The position numbers were made by a program, and so were the translations under genes. Below are positions 48,124 to 58,524 of a stretch of DNA of 64,000 nt, in pieces. Position 1 is the stretch's first letter. Each line of letters starts with the position of its first letter. Source of the stretch: Heliocidaris tuberculata (taxonomy: Eukaryota; Echinodermata; Echinoidea; Camarodonta; Echinometridae); contig CM046836.1 in assembly GCA_025618425.1 (NCBI GenBank), positions 14,179,703-14,243,702 on the forward strand, in the 5' to 3' direction. The notes beneath the pieces are model-generated. The model worked only from the letters and a program-made list of their open reading frames with translations, did not search any database and was not told the origin of the DNA.

Positions 48124-49491
48124 TATATATATCCATACCTTTATTTGAAATGACGCGATGAAAAATCGTTCTGAACATAAATAATTCGATGCAAAGTTTG
48201 AATTTTCTTATTTATTCATGGGTTTTTTTGGTCTACTTTTACATATTTTATTACTGTTTATTTTTCTGTTATTTGTGTTATATCTCCTCTCCTCAATTTG
48301 CTGTTATGTAAAATATATTTTCCCATCATTTTGTCGTTTTCCATGTGATCTTTAATTCCCTTTTCTGTTCATGATATCGATATGTAATTACCGTCATGTC
48401 TTTATCAATGCTATGATGATCATAAGCGGCGCTCCCGGGGGGCAGGGGGCACATTTTCAAGTACCCCAAAAGTGCTTCCTTTTATTCATGAAACGTGCCC
48501 CTTTTCATAGCTGATAAGTGCCCCTTTTCTTCGTATGGTGCCCCTTTTTCTTTCTAATAAGTGCCCTTCTTACCTTATGAGTGCCCCTTTTAACCTCAGA
48601 TATTAGTGCTTTTGTTTTCTGGTAAGTGCGACATCGGCAGATATTGGTAATAAAGTGCACAACAGAACTATATACCTATAGCTCCAAATGATCGGAGAGG
48701 CTTCATAATAATAAATTCCCATACAGATATCAGCACAATAGTGAACAGTGGAGCAGGGGGTAGAAGAGGCACAATGTCCTAAACTGTACAAGAATGAGCG
48801 TGTCCCTGAATTATAAAGGGAACGAGGAAATTTTTTTTTTCTTAAAATTTTCCAAAGTTCACTCGCTACGCTCGCTCGCAAATGAATAATCAGACTATTA
48901 CACTCAACTGCAAACTAGGTTTTTATCTAGAACCATGTTAAGATGGAAACAATAGCGTGTCGAAAATGATCCTCGGTGGTGTATTGATCAGAATATACTG
49001 GTATACTGTCTCAAAGTGGTATTTTCCGCCTTGTTTCCACCCTCCCCCACTTTGAAAGACGCTGCGCCTCCCCTGCTGATGATTGAATTGAGTGCGAAAT
49101 GAACATCGTTACGTTAGGCTGTCTTGCCCCCCCCCCCTCCCATCCGAAAAACTGATCGACGTCCCTGTATACATGGTATATCCAGTATATAAATCATGTT
49201 CCGATTACGTAATACGTTATTGTATTCGCCCATTCCATAAGATGATGGCCAAGGCTATTGAAATTGCCTTAGGTTAATTCTCCCAGTCTTCATGGTCTTT
49301 GCGATCGTGTTCGGAATACTTACAGATCTAAGTCTATCGTCCACTATTATTTTCAATTCCGGGAAGCTGCCGAACGCCGATGGGCCTGGAGGTGGGTTTT
49401 CTTTCGGTCCAAAGATGAACCCCTCGCAGTTGGGGCTTATCATCATCGTCGTCGCCACCATCATCAGCGCCACCATCATCGTAGGATGCAT
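43874..49491 (-). CDS. Cytochrome P450, clan 2-like (CYP gene A, span of 6 coding exons)
   Basis: A haem-thiolate enzyme expected in the ER membrane. Exons in transcript order: 49491-49324, 47780-47585, 46741-46389, 45820-45578, 44979-44649, 44055-43874. All borders are GT-AG and phases agree, giving 490 residues, normal for the family. In order: a short Met-rich hydrophobic N-terminus, PPPGP hinge, I-helix AGVNT (295-299), K-helix EVHR (Glu349, Arg352), FDASRF, and haem loop FSVGPRSCPG with Cys435. Two oddities: Asn replaces the usual acidic residue of the I-helix, and the C-helix WxxxR segment is lost because exon 3 is disrupted (see 46742-46811). The HAASAD, GYDIKNGT and WKDPQVFDASRF blocks resemble CYP2-type enzymes. 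The substrate cannot be told. It may be an active divergent P450 or a recent pseudogene. Confidence 0.85.
44072..44116. repeat. AAAC/AAAAC microsatellite
   Basis: Runs of AAAC and AAAAC units directly upstream of the splice acceptor of CYP gene A exon 6. Confidence 0.85.
44649..44979 (-). CDS. CYP gene A exon 5: K-helix and PERF region
   Basis: 331 bases, acceptor CTCATCTCAG, donor GTAAGT. Starts IRKEINDFVGNVKYDDRMSL. Contains EVHR (the ExxR pair), HAASAD, GYDIKNGTLLIP, WKDPQVFDASRF and TPFSV. About three quarters identical by hand alignment to CYP gene B exon 58845-59175. Confidence 0.96.
45370..45415. repeat. ATT microsatellite
   Basis: (ATT)n within intron 4 of CYP gene A. Confidence 0.9.
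45578..45820 (-). CDS. CYP gene A exon 4: I-helix
   Basis: 243 bases, 81 codons, acceptor ATGTTACAG, donor GTAAAA. Contains DGWRLMFDFFTAGVNTVPEV, then WDIYYLANDQSLQDE. The I-helix position normally reading AGx(D/E)T reads AGVNT. Confidence 0.95.
46014..46100. repeat. Compound GA/TG microsatellite
   Basis: (GA)n at about 46014-46044 runs into (TG)n to about 46090, in the intron between exons 3 and 4 of CYP gene A. A (C)n tract follows at about 46244-46259. Confidence 0.9.
46389..46741 (-). CDS. CYP gene A exon 3 (readable part)
   Basis: 353 bases in the frame that continues exon 2 (G|GC) and ends at donor GTGAGT. Encodes TIRDNGKASDEARTFVNNTI and onwards to LPNTKVDEYQGS, covering the D to G helices. 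The acceptor CCAAAAG used here is weak. A better acceptor 70 bases upstream leads into a damaged segment (46742-46811). Confidence 0.85.
46742..46811 (-). pseudogene. Disrupted C-helix segment of CYP gene A exon 3
   Basis: A strong acceptor (CTTTTTCAG) is followed by codons reading TNDGALWSSL, in phase with exon 2. This matches the NGExW...R lead-in to the P450 C-helix. The frame then meets TAA, and the downstream exon continues in a different frame with FPKGTIRDNG. About 22 extra AT-rich bases (around 46747-46775) explain the shift. Splicing to 46741 would bypass it but removes the conserved Trp/Arg that contact haem propionates. Confidence 0.65.
47319..47469. mobile_element. hAT-like MITE, CAGTGGCGGATC ends
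   Basis: CAGTGGCGGATCCAGG at the left and TTTGATCCGCCACTG at the right are inverted. The flanks GATTAGCC (47311-47318) and GATTATCC (47470-47477) are an 8-bp duplication with one mismatch. About 151 bp. Lies in intron 2 of CYP gene A. Confidence 0.88.
47585..47780 (-). CDS. CYP gene A exon 2
   Basis: 196 bases, phase 0 to 1, acceptor GTTTCCACAG, donor GTATGA. Encodes RSAAERISEKNDKGLYELDL then INSRELRDEAFLKKHNIFSD and FPEEFIQWR. It corresponds to the beta-1 and B-helix region of clan 2 P450s. Confidence 0.93.
48064..48133. repeat. (AT)n microsatellite
   Basis: About 55 pure AT bases with a short interrupted tail, in intron 1 of CYP gene A. Tyr/Ile open frames on both strands are artefacts. 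Confidence 0.95.
48465..48600. repeat. Minisatellite of AAGTGCCCCTTTT units
   Basis: Five or so units of about 25-30 bp with the core (A/T)(A/G)AGTGCCCCTTTT. Confidence 0.8.
49119..49166 (-). mobile_element. hAT-like MITE end fragment
   Basis: The + strand text CCCATCCGAAAAACTGATCG then ACGTCCCTG is the reverse complement of the left end of the element at 41927-42125. Only this end is recognisable. Confidence 0.6.
49324..49491 (-). CDS. CYP gene A exon 1: N-terminus and proline hinge
   Basis: 56 codons from ATG at 49491 to donor GTAAGT. Met/Val/Ala/Thr-rich hydrophobic stretch (about residues 4-18), then GPKENPPPGPSAFGSF, the P450 hinge. The anchor is short and lies in GATGATGGTGGCG-type repeats, so the exact start is uncertain. 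The frame is open upstream for at least 12 codons to a possible acceptor AAATCAG. Confidence 0.8.
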
Positions 49492-50215
49492 CTTGCAATG
49501 GAGTATAGCTTTGGAATCGATGTCCTGCTGATTTGGGAGTTACCGTCAGAATCTTGAGGGAAAGAAAGGGCTGTAGTTGGACAAATTATTTTGGAACGAA
49601 GTTAAGAGGATATCAATCGGTGAATGTAAAAAGGAAGAAGGAAATGAGGAAGAGGGATAATGAGACATAGATATAAAGGGGGAGGGGCGAGCATATGAAG
49701 CACTAAATAAAGTTTAAATTACCCATAAGGAACAATGCGCAAATAGCCTGCATAACCAGCTTCGTTCTTTATCTGCCGTGCATGGGGGTGGGGGGGGGGG
49801 GGGGGGGCTGGGGAATTTCGAAATCACCACTAGGCCTATTCCGGCAACCGACACATCTTATTCGGGCATTTGAAGATTTTATAAAATATCTAGTATATAT
49901 TTTGGTGGCAATAATAATTCATCCACTACCTTTGCTCGCTCACAAAACGTATAAGAGAATTTCAGAAACAAGAAATTTAGGAAGCAACCTCCGCTCCCCT
50001 GCCTTCCTCAAGGCGAGATTTGTGCCTGGAAACGTTCCATTAAGATATATTTTTTTCACGCTTAGGCCCACAATGAAAAAAAAGAACCCAAAGTATCGTT
50101 AAAAAATGTGTATTAGGTTCCTTTTCTTGTAGAACAAGATTTCATTACTTTTCTAAATCTAGTCGAAATCATTCTTGAAAATATCCCAGGATGGTGCTTT
50201 GTCATAGACACTCAC

Positions 50216-50400
50216 CTGGGAAGAAAGCTGACAAACTGCAGTCGCCGAGTATTCTGTCCAACTGTTCTCTGTCAGCAAGTGTTGGCTCATATAAAGGTTA
50301 TTGATAATCACAGAATAAAGTAATAGATAGAATCTGTCAACTCTCTTGTCGAGATACTGTCCAAGATAATGGACTCGGCTTCTTTCCTCTCGCAACAATA
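50216..50400 (-). other. Possible 5' exon of CYP gene A
   Basis: A strong donor (TTCCCAG|GTGAGT) lies at 50211-50216 on the - strand, about 0.7 kb upstream of coding exon 1. That exon has a possible acceptor at about 49528. The open frame here does not look like a P450 N-terminus, so a non-coding leader is the more likely role. Confidence 0.35.
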
Positions 50401-50812
50401 TTTGCTTAAGATAATTGAAAGGTATTTGTAATCTTTTCTACTTTTCTACTGTTTGGAGCAGAATAGTCAGCACAATGATTGTATATGGTCAATTGTAAAG
50501 TATAAAATTTAAATGCCATCTGTTAACCCTCTTTTCAAAGTGATGAAAAAGAATAGGCCTCATTTGTGTACTCTTCAACGTCCCAAATATTTGCACAATA
50601 TGATTGCAAAAATTTGCACTTCTCTCCTCTTCTTCTATGAATGCATACTGCAGAATAGTGGGACGCGTAGAATGTCACCAAACCTATTATCATTTATCTG
50701 TATGCTCTCCACAAGATTTGCACGAGATCATCACAAAGCTTTTCTTGTTACTTCGTATTTTTGAAAATCTCTGCTTCTGAATCATCAAAAATAAAACTGA
50801 GTCACCTTCAGA

Positions 50813-51941
50813 CAGTGACGTATCTACGGGGAGTGGGCACGTGCCCCGGGCGGCACTTGAAGGGGCGCCAAAAACGCAAAGAGAGAGAGAGAGAAGGGAA
50901 ATGAAGAAAAGTCATAATCCTTAAAGGGAAAGTCAACCCTGATATTGATTTGATTTTAAAAGAAGCAGAAAAACTAAAGAAACAGATCAATGAAAGTTTG
51001 AGCAAAATCCGATAAGAAATAAGGAAGTTATGAATTTTTGAAGTTGCAATCAATCAAACACAAGTTGGCAACTCCGTGACGTATCTTACAAGCTCCTCTT
51101 CCATTTACTCTGTACACAAAAATTCATTAATTTTCATTTTCTTCGTTTTTGATGGGGTAATAGATTTGTATCATACACGTTTTGTGTAAAAGCATACGTT
51201 AAATGATTATAAAGGGTGCATGTATGATAAAATATTTTCTTTAAAGAAAATGAAAATTTATGATTTTTTCCATTAAAGGGCGAATGGGAGAATAGCTCGC
51301 AAGATACGTCACGGAGTTGCCAATTTGTGTTTGATTGATTACAACTTTAAAAAAATCATAACTTTCTTATTTGTTATCAGATTTTAATCAAACTTTCATT
51401 GATCTGTTTCATTAAATTCTCCGCTTCTGTTAAAACCGAGTTAATATCAGGGTAGACTTCCCCTTTGAGGATTATGCACCCCCCCCCCCTCCCCCAATCA
51501 AATAGCTTAAAAACTTGAAAAATAAAGATGTAATTGTTATTGCTTTGCTCGCTATCATGTAGGATTCAATTGTCTCTTGCAAAATATTGCGCCCCCAACA
51601 TAGGATAAGTGTATAAGACAGCATTGGCAAAGGTTCAACATTAATTTTGAAAGAATCTTAATTTCGGTCGCCTTGCTAAATTCCTCGACCATTTCTCAAG
51701 GGTTTTGGTTGATATTGCTCCCAAGTTTAGAAGGGAGAAAACAGAAAACTGTTTTTATCAGTGTAAAAAAAAAAAAAAAAAAATGTTTAGGGTTAAAAGT
51801 AAAAATAAATTGCCGCTCAGTCGCTTTGCTCCCTCGCTTGTTCAATATGCAGATATGTTTGGGCACGGGGGGGGGGGGGGGGGGACGCAATTTCTTTGTT
51901 AGCAGAGCCCCGGGCGCCATAATCCCTAGATACGCCATTGG
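50813..51941. mobile_element. hAT-like element E1 with a nested insertion
   Basis: Left end CAGTGACGTATCTACGGGG, right end CCCTAGATACGCCATTGG. It is flanked by CTTCAGA at 50806-50812 and 51942-51948. The interior matches E2 (51999-52674) but is split by the foldback at 50921-51468. Contains poly-C, poly-A and poly-G runs. Non-coding. Confidence 0.85.
50921..51468. mobile_element. Foldback MITE, TTAAAGGGAAAGTC ends, nested in E1
   Basis: Inverted arms of about 190 bp share GGCAACTCCGTGACGTATCTT, here and inverted at about 51300. Left border TTAA, right border TTGA, between host words CATAATCC and GGATTATG that are adjacent in E2. Same family as 641-1165. Confidence 0.9.
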
Positions 51942-51998
51942 CTTCAGAATATAATCTTGTAATGTATGAAGAGGGATGCAATCCATTTAACCCATTGC

Positions 51999-52674
51999 CA
52001 GTGGCGTATCTAGGGGGTGGGCGCGCAAAAACGCAACAAACAAACAAAAAAAAAAAAAAAGAGAGAAAGAAGGAAAGGAGGAAAAGGAAGAAAAATCATA
52101 ATCCTCACGGATTATGCCCCCCCCCCCTCCAATCCGCAGGATAAATGCATTAGAAATACAGTTTTTGAGGGTTTGAAATGCGAACATTATTTTCTAAAGC
52201 TCCCTCGCATATTTATTTTCTTGCAGGACCTGACTCTTGCTAAATATTCCGCCCCCAATTTAGAATAAAGCGTATAAAATAGCATTTGCAACGGATCAAA
52301 ATCTAGAAGATTTCTAAACTTTCCGTCGCTTTGCTGAATTTCTCGACTATTTCTCAAGGGTTTCGTTGATAGCCTATTGCTCCAAATTTTAGAGTGAATA
52401 GAATAGTGAGTGAATAGAAAACCGTTTATCAATGAATTAATCAAATTTGAACTTCCCTATACCGCTCAATTGCATGTGGTAAATTGCAAAATTTCCTGGG
52501 TAAAATGCACAAGAAATTGTGTCTTTTAGGGTTAAAAATGGAAGAATTTGCCGCTCGCCCGCTTTGCTCCCTCGCTTGTACAGTAACGTAGATAAGTTTG
52601 GGCACTCGGGGAGGGGGAAGGAGACTTCATTATTTGCCCCGGGCGCCATAATCCCTAATATAGATATGCCACTG
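51999..52674. mobile_element. hAT-like element E2
   Basis: Left end CAGTGGCGTATCTAGGGG, right end TATGCCACTG. It is flanked by CCCATTGC (51991-51998) and CCCGTTGC (52675-52682), an 8-bp duplication with one mismatch. The interior is homologous to E1 and lacks its nested foldback. Confidence 0.85.
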
Positions 52675-52688
52675 CCCGTTGCATTTTG

Positions 52689-53170
52689 TTGACGTGGGAC
52701 TGCGTCGGGACTTGAATGATCTCTGACGCACCCTGTGAAAATGACCTCGTACAAATGGTGAATGCAAAATGAGCCGTGTAAGCATCGCCTTGAACTGTTG
52801 ACAATTGGGGTCATTGCCTTAACCATGTTTACAGGTTCGATTTACGCAGGTAATATCGCAATCGAAATATTGCGCAATGGACATAAAGCCCGGCTCACGA
52901 GAGGCATCATTTTGATAGCGTTATAAGTGCGCGCTAATCGTGCCTGTGAAGGCAATTAATCCATATACATACGCCAATTATTATAAAATACTGTTTGTAT
53001 TGTTCATTTAGTAATCACTTTTTAAACGATATCACTCTTCCATGCATGACACGTAAAAGGCCGTAACAGTCACGAACGCGGTCCTAAAATAAATGACGCA
53101 TTGTGTGAGTCGGACTTAATAATATGCCAGGCGACACGATTGCATTATTACCCACGCTTATCAAGCCTGT
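52689..53170. promoter_or_regulatory. Upstream segment of CYP gene A sharing motifs with other intergenic sites
   Basis: The + strand carries TTGACGTGGGACTGCGTCGG and CGCAGGTAATATCGCAATCG (52845-52864). The - strand carries a related motif GCGTGGGTAATAATGCAATCG (53138-53158), so 52831-53170 has inverted ends starting ACAGG. Homologous text lies at 63514-63710 and around 57934. Promoter, enhancer or an unrecognised MITE are all possible. Confidence 0.4.
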
Positions 53171-53747
53171 AAAAATGGAAAAGGCCAGCAGCCGATTGCT
53201 AGTATTTCATACCTTGTACCTTGTGTTGATCACATCCGAATCGTCCACTGGGAACTATGACTGGGGTATAACTTGGGGCTTGACGAGATTGAGTGTTTTG
53301 TGAAGATCCAATACTAGGGTTATGTGATTTGGTTAATTTAGCTTAGCTTTGTTCAAGTCGTCCTTTGATATACGTTATTATAATGTTTCAAAATACCCTG
53401 ATAAACACAGCACAACAGAAAACCAAAAACAATGAATATATGTATATTTGTCGAACATACATTTTACTTTGTGATTCATTTCATGATGTACTTTGTAAAG
53501 AAAATCTGAAATACGGTTCACAGAAGGCGAATTATTTTAGGTCTGGAATATATAGGCCTATATGTAACACAGACACAACTATTTGTCGCAGGGAAGTGAT
53601 GGCCTGGCGCAAGGCTTCGCTTTAGCCGAAAATCGAGGTTGACGGCTGGTATAGAAATATGGTATAGAAAATATATACATCGTAAGGGGATAACATATAC
53701 AAACAGCATTCGCGACTCTTTCTCATGAACTGCATACGTATTGAACG

Positions 53748-53797
<50 letters not shown>

Positions 53798-53840
53798 CGG
53801 ATTATTGCAGATTATTATTATTATTATCACTTTTATTATC

Positions 53841-53873
<33 letters not shown>

Positions 53874-55755
53874 TGTTACCTCTGTTTTCATTATATGCTG
53901 TCAAAAATGATCCAAACAATGTTTTGAAAAAAAACCCTTCTATTCCCTGTTTTTTCTTATACCAGTGTAATATTTGAACTTAATTATTACCAGAATGAAA
54001 TGTCACATTCAGAAAGTTTCATGTACAAATTGAAATACGATCTGTTTATTTTAAAGTAAAACAAAATGTCACCTTACTTTTTGCAGTATTTGCTTTTGAT
54101 GATTGAAAGCCTTATGCATATATATGCTAATCTGTGAAGATGATGACCTTGCAGACTCTAAAAAAATATTATATTATTTGTTGATTCATGACAGGAAAAA
54201 AATGCTGTTTCGCCCCTCCCTTCAGAATCATCAAAATAATTATAGTTGCAAAATGCAGAATATGAAAAAATATAGTTAACTAAACTCATATTCTATTTTG
54301 CTTTTTAAAAAAATCTAGAAAATTAATTACAGTAAAAAAAAAAAAATCTAAGTCCATCTTTGCGACTGTACAAAATCCAGGGACGTAGTAGACTTTTATT
54401 TGATGTACGTGTATTTGTGTGGTATGATGATTGTGGCCTATAGGCACGTTTTTAAAATGTATTTTTATGTATGAGGCATAAGGAAAAGAATGACTGTAAC
54501 ACACAAAGAGCTAATTGTGGAGTAGGTCAAGTACGTATAGAGAAAGAGAACAAAACACGAACTGAGAGACGAGGTGAAGGTTTCGCTCATGTCATGTGAC
54601 ACCTTCACCTTCACTTTTTCTGTAATTTTGTTTGAAATTCAAATATAGATCTTGTCAATAAAATTTCACACAAGTACGATACACTGAATAAGAACTGAAC
54701 AATGCTACATAATATTGTCATATTTGACTTCCAAATTTACTCTTAATAAAAGCACACTTTCAAATTTACTCTTTCAAAAAAACACACTTCCATTGTACTG
54801 GTATCATTTACTGATCTTTGCACGTCAGCTGCTTCTTTTTTTCTTTTCAGAATTCATTTTAATATTGTGCCTTTATCAGGGTGCATTTGCACACCTGCCG
54901 GGGAGGTTTTTATTTTTTGACGTGATCACGGTTGTCTTTTTCCATCATGGCGTAGCCTTTATATTGTATACAGGGAGGGTACAGGGAACCACTTCAAGGG
55001 TTCCATTGCACAAAAAAAAATTAATAACATTTTGCTTTATATTTTAGGTTCTCCATACCGATATGCCACATTCAAGATATCAGCTTCAGTTTTACTTGAT
55101 GTTGAAAGTTTATACACACACTCTTGGCATAATAATATGCGCTAATAAATCATTGGCACTGTGAGTTTTGCCAACAGCTTACGCTTGGATGAGCCGACTA
55201 ACTACTTTAATTTGTAAAATTCATCTAAATTGGCGATAAAATGCTAAGCTGTAAGTTTTTTTTTTTCTGAAATCCATGTACAATAAGAAAATAAAGTCCA
55301 GCTAGATGCACAGATAGAAAATTTAAATCCTACACAATTATAGCTGATGTGCATGGAATTTGGATGGATGAAACATGGAGGAAGTGTGGAATTCACTGTA
55401 AATATCCATTTTTGTTAAAGCATGCTAGCAGTAGGGCTATAATTATTTTGTTGTGTGATAATCAGTTTACCATGTTTAAGAAGGTTATGAATTATATGAT
55501 TCTGCTTGGTATCCATCTTTTTTTACTGTGTAACTCTTCTCATCTTTCTCTAACTCTCCCTCTCTCTCTTTTTTTTTTCAATGATCTTTATTTTGATTCC
55601 ACTCAATAATTATACATAAATCATAAATCAACATTTCAATGAAAGTAGTATAATAAATAAAGCACATTATCATGTAACATCTTCTTTAAATAGATAACTG
55701 AAAGTCAAAACTATGAAGAAAGCATTGAATGAAATCTTTAATACACACATCCACA

Positions 55756-55798
<43 letters not shown>

Positions 55799-56047
55799 TT
55801 CTTACTTTTTTCTCCCTCTCTCTCTCCCTCCCTCTTCCTGTCTCTCGATCACTCACACATATCTAAACTCCCCCACTCTCTTTTTTGAGCCTAATCGGTT
55901 AGTCATGGACGGACATTTGACAAATTTTGAAAGTTTGAAGGCCTTTAGAAAATAAGTATTTAATCGAAGAGAGCTATGTTATCTTTCATTGCGAAGAGCA
56001 TCACTGAAGGAGTTGAAATTTAATAAAATTTGGTTGCCATGGTCGCC
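53171..56047. other. AT-rich intergenic DNA with microsatellites
   Basis: No gene is supported. (AT)n lies at about 53749-53793, ATT-type repeats at about 53815-53870, a TC tract near 55550-55570, and (AC)n at about 55757-55796 followed by a TC tract. Confidence 0.6.
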
Positions 56048-56260
56048 TACACTCTAAAAAAGGATTGGTCAAAATAACCAATGTGTTGGTGAATATGTGT
56101 CCGACCAAAAATATTGGTGAAGATTGACCAATATGATGGTAAATATTACATTATTGGTTAAAATGCACCAAAATTTGGGTTGATTTTGACCAATGTTTTT
56201 TTCGGACACATATTCACCAACACATTGGTTCTTTTGACAAATCCTTTTTTTTAGAGTGTA
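56048..56260. mobile_element. Foldback MITE with TACACTCTAAAAAA ends
   Basis: Arms of about 65 bp: TACACTCTAAAAAAGGATT and its inverse AATCC(T)nAGAGTGTA, plus AACCAATGTGTTGGTGAATA and its inverse. The interior is made of ATTGGT/ACCAAT words. Bordered by TA. Confidence 0.85.
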
Positions 56261-56338
56261 CTATCCATGAAATATTCAATGTCACGGATGGACCAAATTC
56301 TTACTCTTAACTTATCACGCTCTTTTATCTCTCCCTCT

Positions 56339-56723
56339 TCAACCCTTTCGAGACAATTGACCACATTTTGTGGTTTGGCTCAATAACTTTTCATTCAGAG
56401 CTCTAAAAATATACCAGATAAATGAGTAGAAAGAGCAAAAATTTCTGCACACACTATGTCCATTTTTGTTGCATGACCATATTGCGTTTGATGCGTGAAA
56501 TTTTGGGTTCAAAATCCTTGTTTTTTTAAATAAAAATTGGCAAATTTTTAACTTTTCGACAAATGGTCGCAGAAGTGAATTCCTAACCATGTATATTGTT
56601 TTCTAAAACATTACACGTTATTAGAACCATGTAGCACTAAAAGAAAAATATTATTGTTGCCAATTTGAAGAACAAAATGTGATAAATTTAGTCCTTAAAT
56701 AATTCGTGTCCTGAAAGGGTTAA
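56339..56723 (-). mobile_element. TTAA MITE, copy 4 (inverted)
   Basis: Inverse orientation of the family at 2354-2766. The left border is mutated to TCAA, followed by CCCTTTCGAGACAATTGACC. The right end is TGTCCTGAAAGGGTTAA. Confidence 0.83.
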
Positions 56724-58012
56724 ACACTAACATTTACGATCACCCACTGTAGTCACCCCCCCCCCCCCCCCCCTCTCTCCCTCTCTATATATGTGTATCT
56801 ATTGTCTCCCTTCATGCTATGATAACCAATGGCAGAATACATAAATATATAATTGCACATCACCTCTTGAAAATAAATGTGCGAACATTACAATTTCATA
56901 ATCCGAACATGATTTCTACAGGAAATACAATAGGATACTGAAATTGCCGCTAAGTAGGTTTCTCAAAAGTCTTTGCGATCATGTTAACCATATTGCATAT
57001 CTTGCCGTCTCTCCCTCATTTTTTTTTCTTTATATCTACCCATTCTCTTTTTCCACTATATAAGCTTATGTAAATAACACTTTCTTTTCTGCTTTCTCTT
57101 CCATCTCTGTACCATTCTCAGTTCTTATTCTTTAATCATGTTCGGCAAAGTTCAAAAAACGACTTTTAATGCACCCCACTCTACAATCCATACTTTATTT
57201 CTACTTGTCATTGATAATGATTACTTTCAAGATAAAATGATGAGTAGAGCTTTATATATGAAATTCATATTCAATTTTTTTTTTCACAATTTCTTAAAGC
57301 TGAATTTTCCCCTCGGCCCTCACAAGCCTTCATGATGGGATGCGAGGTGGCTTTTATCCCACTAAAAGACGTCTTGTTATTATCCATGTTTCTTTTCTTT
57401 TTTTTAATGGCGTCGTACTATGAAATTGTTCCACATTTACACACACAATAAAGCCATTATGACAAATACCAGCTGATGCGTTAGTTACAAAACAATCTGG
57501 TTAGATAACTTGAATCAAGTATAAAGTACGGTAAATGAATAAGCTTCAGCATAAAGAAAAGAATTGATATGTCGGAAACTGAGTTATAGTTGTTTGCGCG
57601 TAACCTTATTGATAGCCGTCATTGCCTATATTGGAACATAAAGGTGCCTCATCGTAGGGGCGTCGAGACGTAGTGGTATAAAACCCCCTTAATTGCCTCT
57701 ATAAATGTAAAATGAAATCCATATAATTATACACTTCATAATCATCTATAGATAAGACTTGAAAAGATTGCCTAAAGGTGCATGTTGTTACAATTTCTGG
57801 CTAAAGTGATTTGAGCGGCACTGTCGTCATATCAGTCAATTGAATTTTTATGCTATGCTATTAAATGCATTTTCATTATTTGAACTTCTTATAAAAGCCT
57901 TCGCACAATCGCCCAGTGCTCGTGAGCCTTCACTTCGATTGCGTTATTACCTATACGCTAATCAAGTTTATATGCAATGTAACGGGCATTATTAGTAGAG
58001 GTAGTAGTGAAG

Positions 58013-58070
<58 letters not shown>

Positions 58071-58241
58071 CAGCAGCAGCAGTAGTAGTAGTAGTAGTAG
58101 TAGTGATATTATTTTTTAAATTATTATTATATAGGCCTATCATTATCTCTTCATCTTTTGAAATTTCACTCGTTGACTACAATTCTTAATCATTCAATCC
58201 CCCTTACGGCTTTAATAAACGGAGACCCTTCCAGAAGAGTG
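56724..58241. other. Intergenic DNA with a promoter-like motif and microsatellites
   Basis: Poly-C lies at about 56758-56773. On the - strand, GCGTATAGGTAATAACGCAATCGAA (57934-57958, given here only as its location and core GGTAATAACGC) precedes a TATA-like CTTTTATAAG at 57889-57898. An (AGT)n/(AGC)n repeat at 58018-58105 gives poly-Ser and poly-Val frames that are not genes. Confidence 0.5.
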
Positions 58242-58423
58242 TTATTGTTCTGGACCACGCTGCTCGAAGCGGACTCCGAATTCCGAAGGGAAGAGGACGA
58301 ACGAGTCATCCACTGGAGTGAGATATGGTTCGATCGGAGACATGTTGTATTTCAGGACGAGGTTCACGATAGTACTGAATATAGTCCTACGGGCCACTTG
58401 CTCGCCAGGACAGGATCTTAATC
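58242..58423 (-). CDS. CYP gene B last exon: haem loop and C-terminus
   Basis: 182 bases, acceptor AAATCTAG, TAA at 58242-58244. Encodes LRSCPGEQVARRTIFSTIVN through FGVRFEQRGPEQ. Cys of RSCPG is the haem ligand. Confidence 0.95.
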
Positions 58424-58473
58424 CTAGATTTAAAAATGATAATGTTGTTTGATATTGTCGCACACACTAGAAA

Positions 58474-58524
<51 letters not shown>

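Noticed and set aside
57916..58189. Poly-Ser, poly-Val/Ala and poly-Thr open frames
   Set aside because: They are all frames of one AGT/AGC trinucleotide repeat with no flanking coding evidence.
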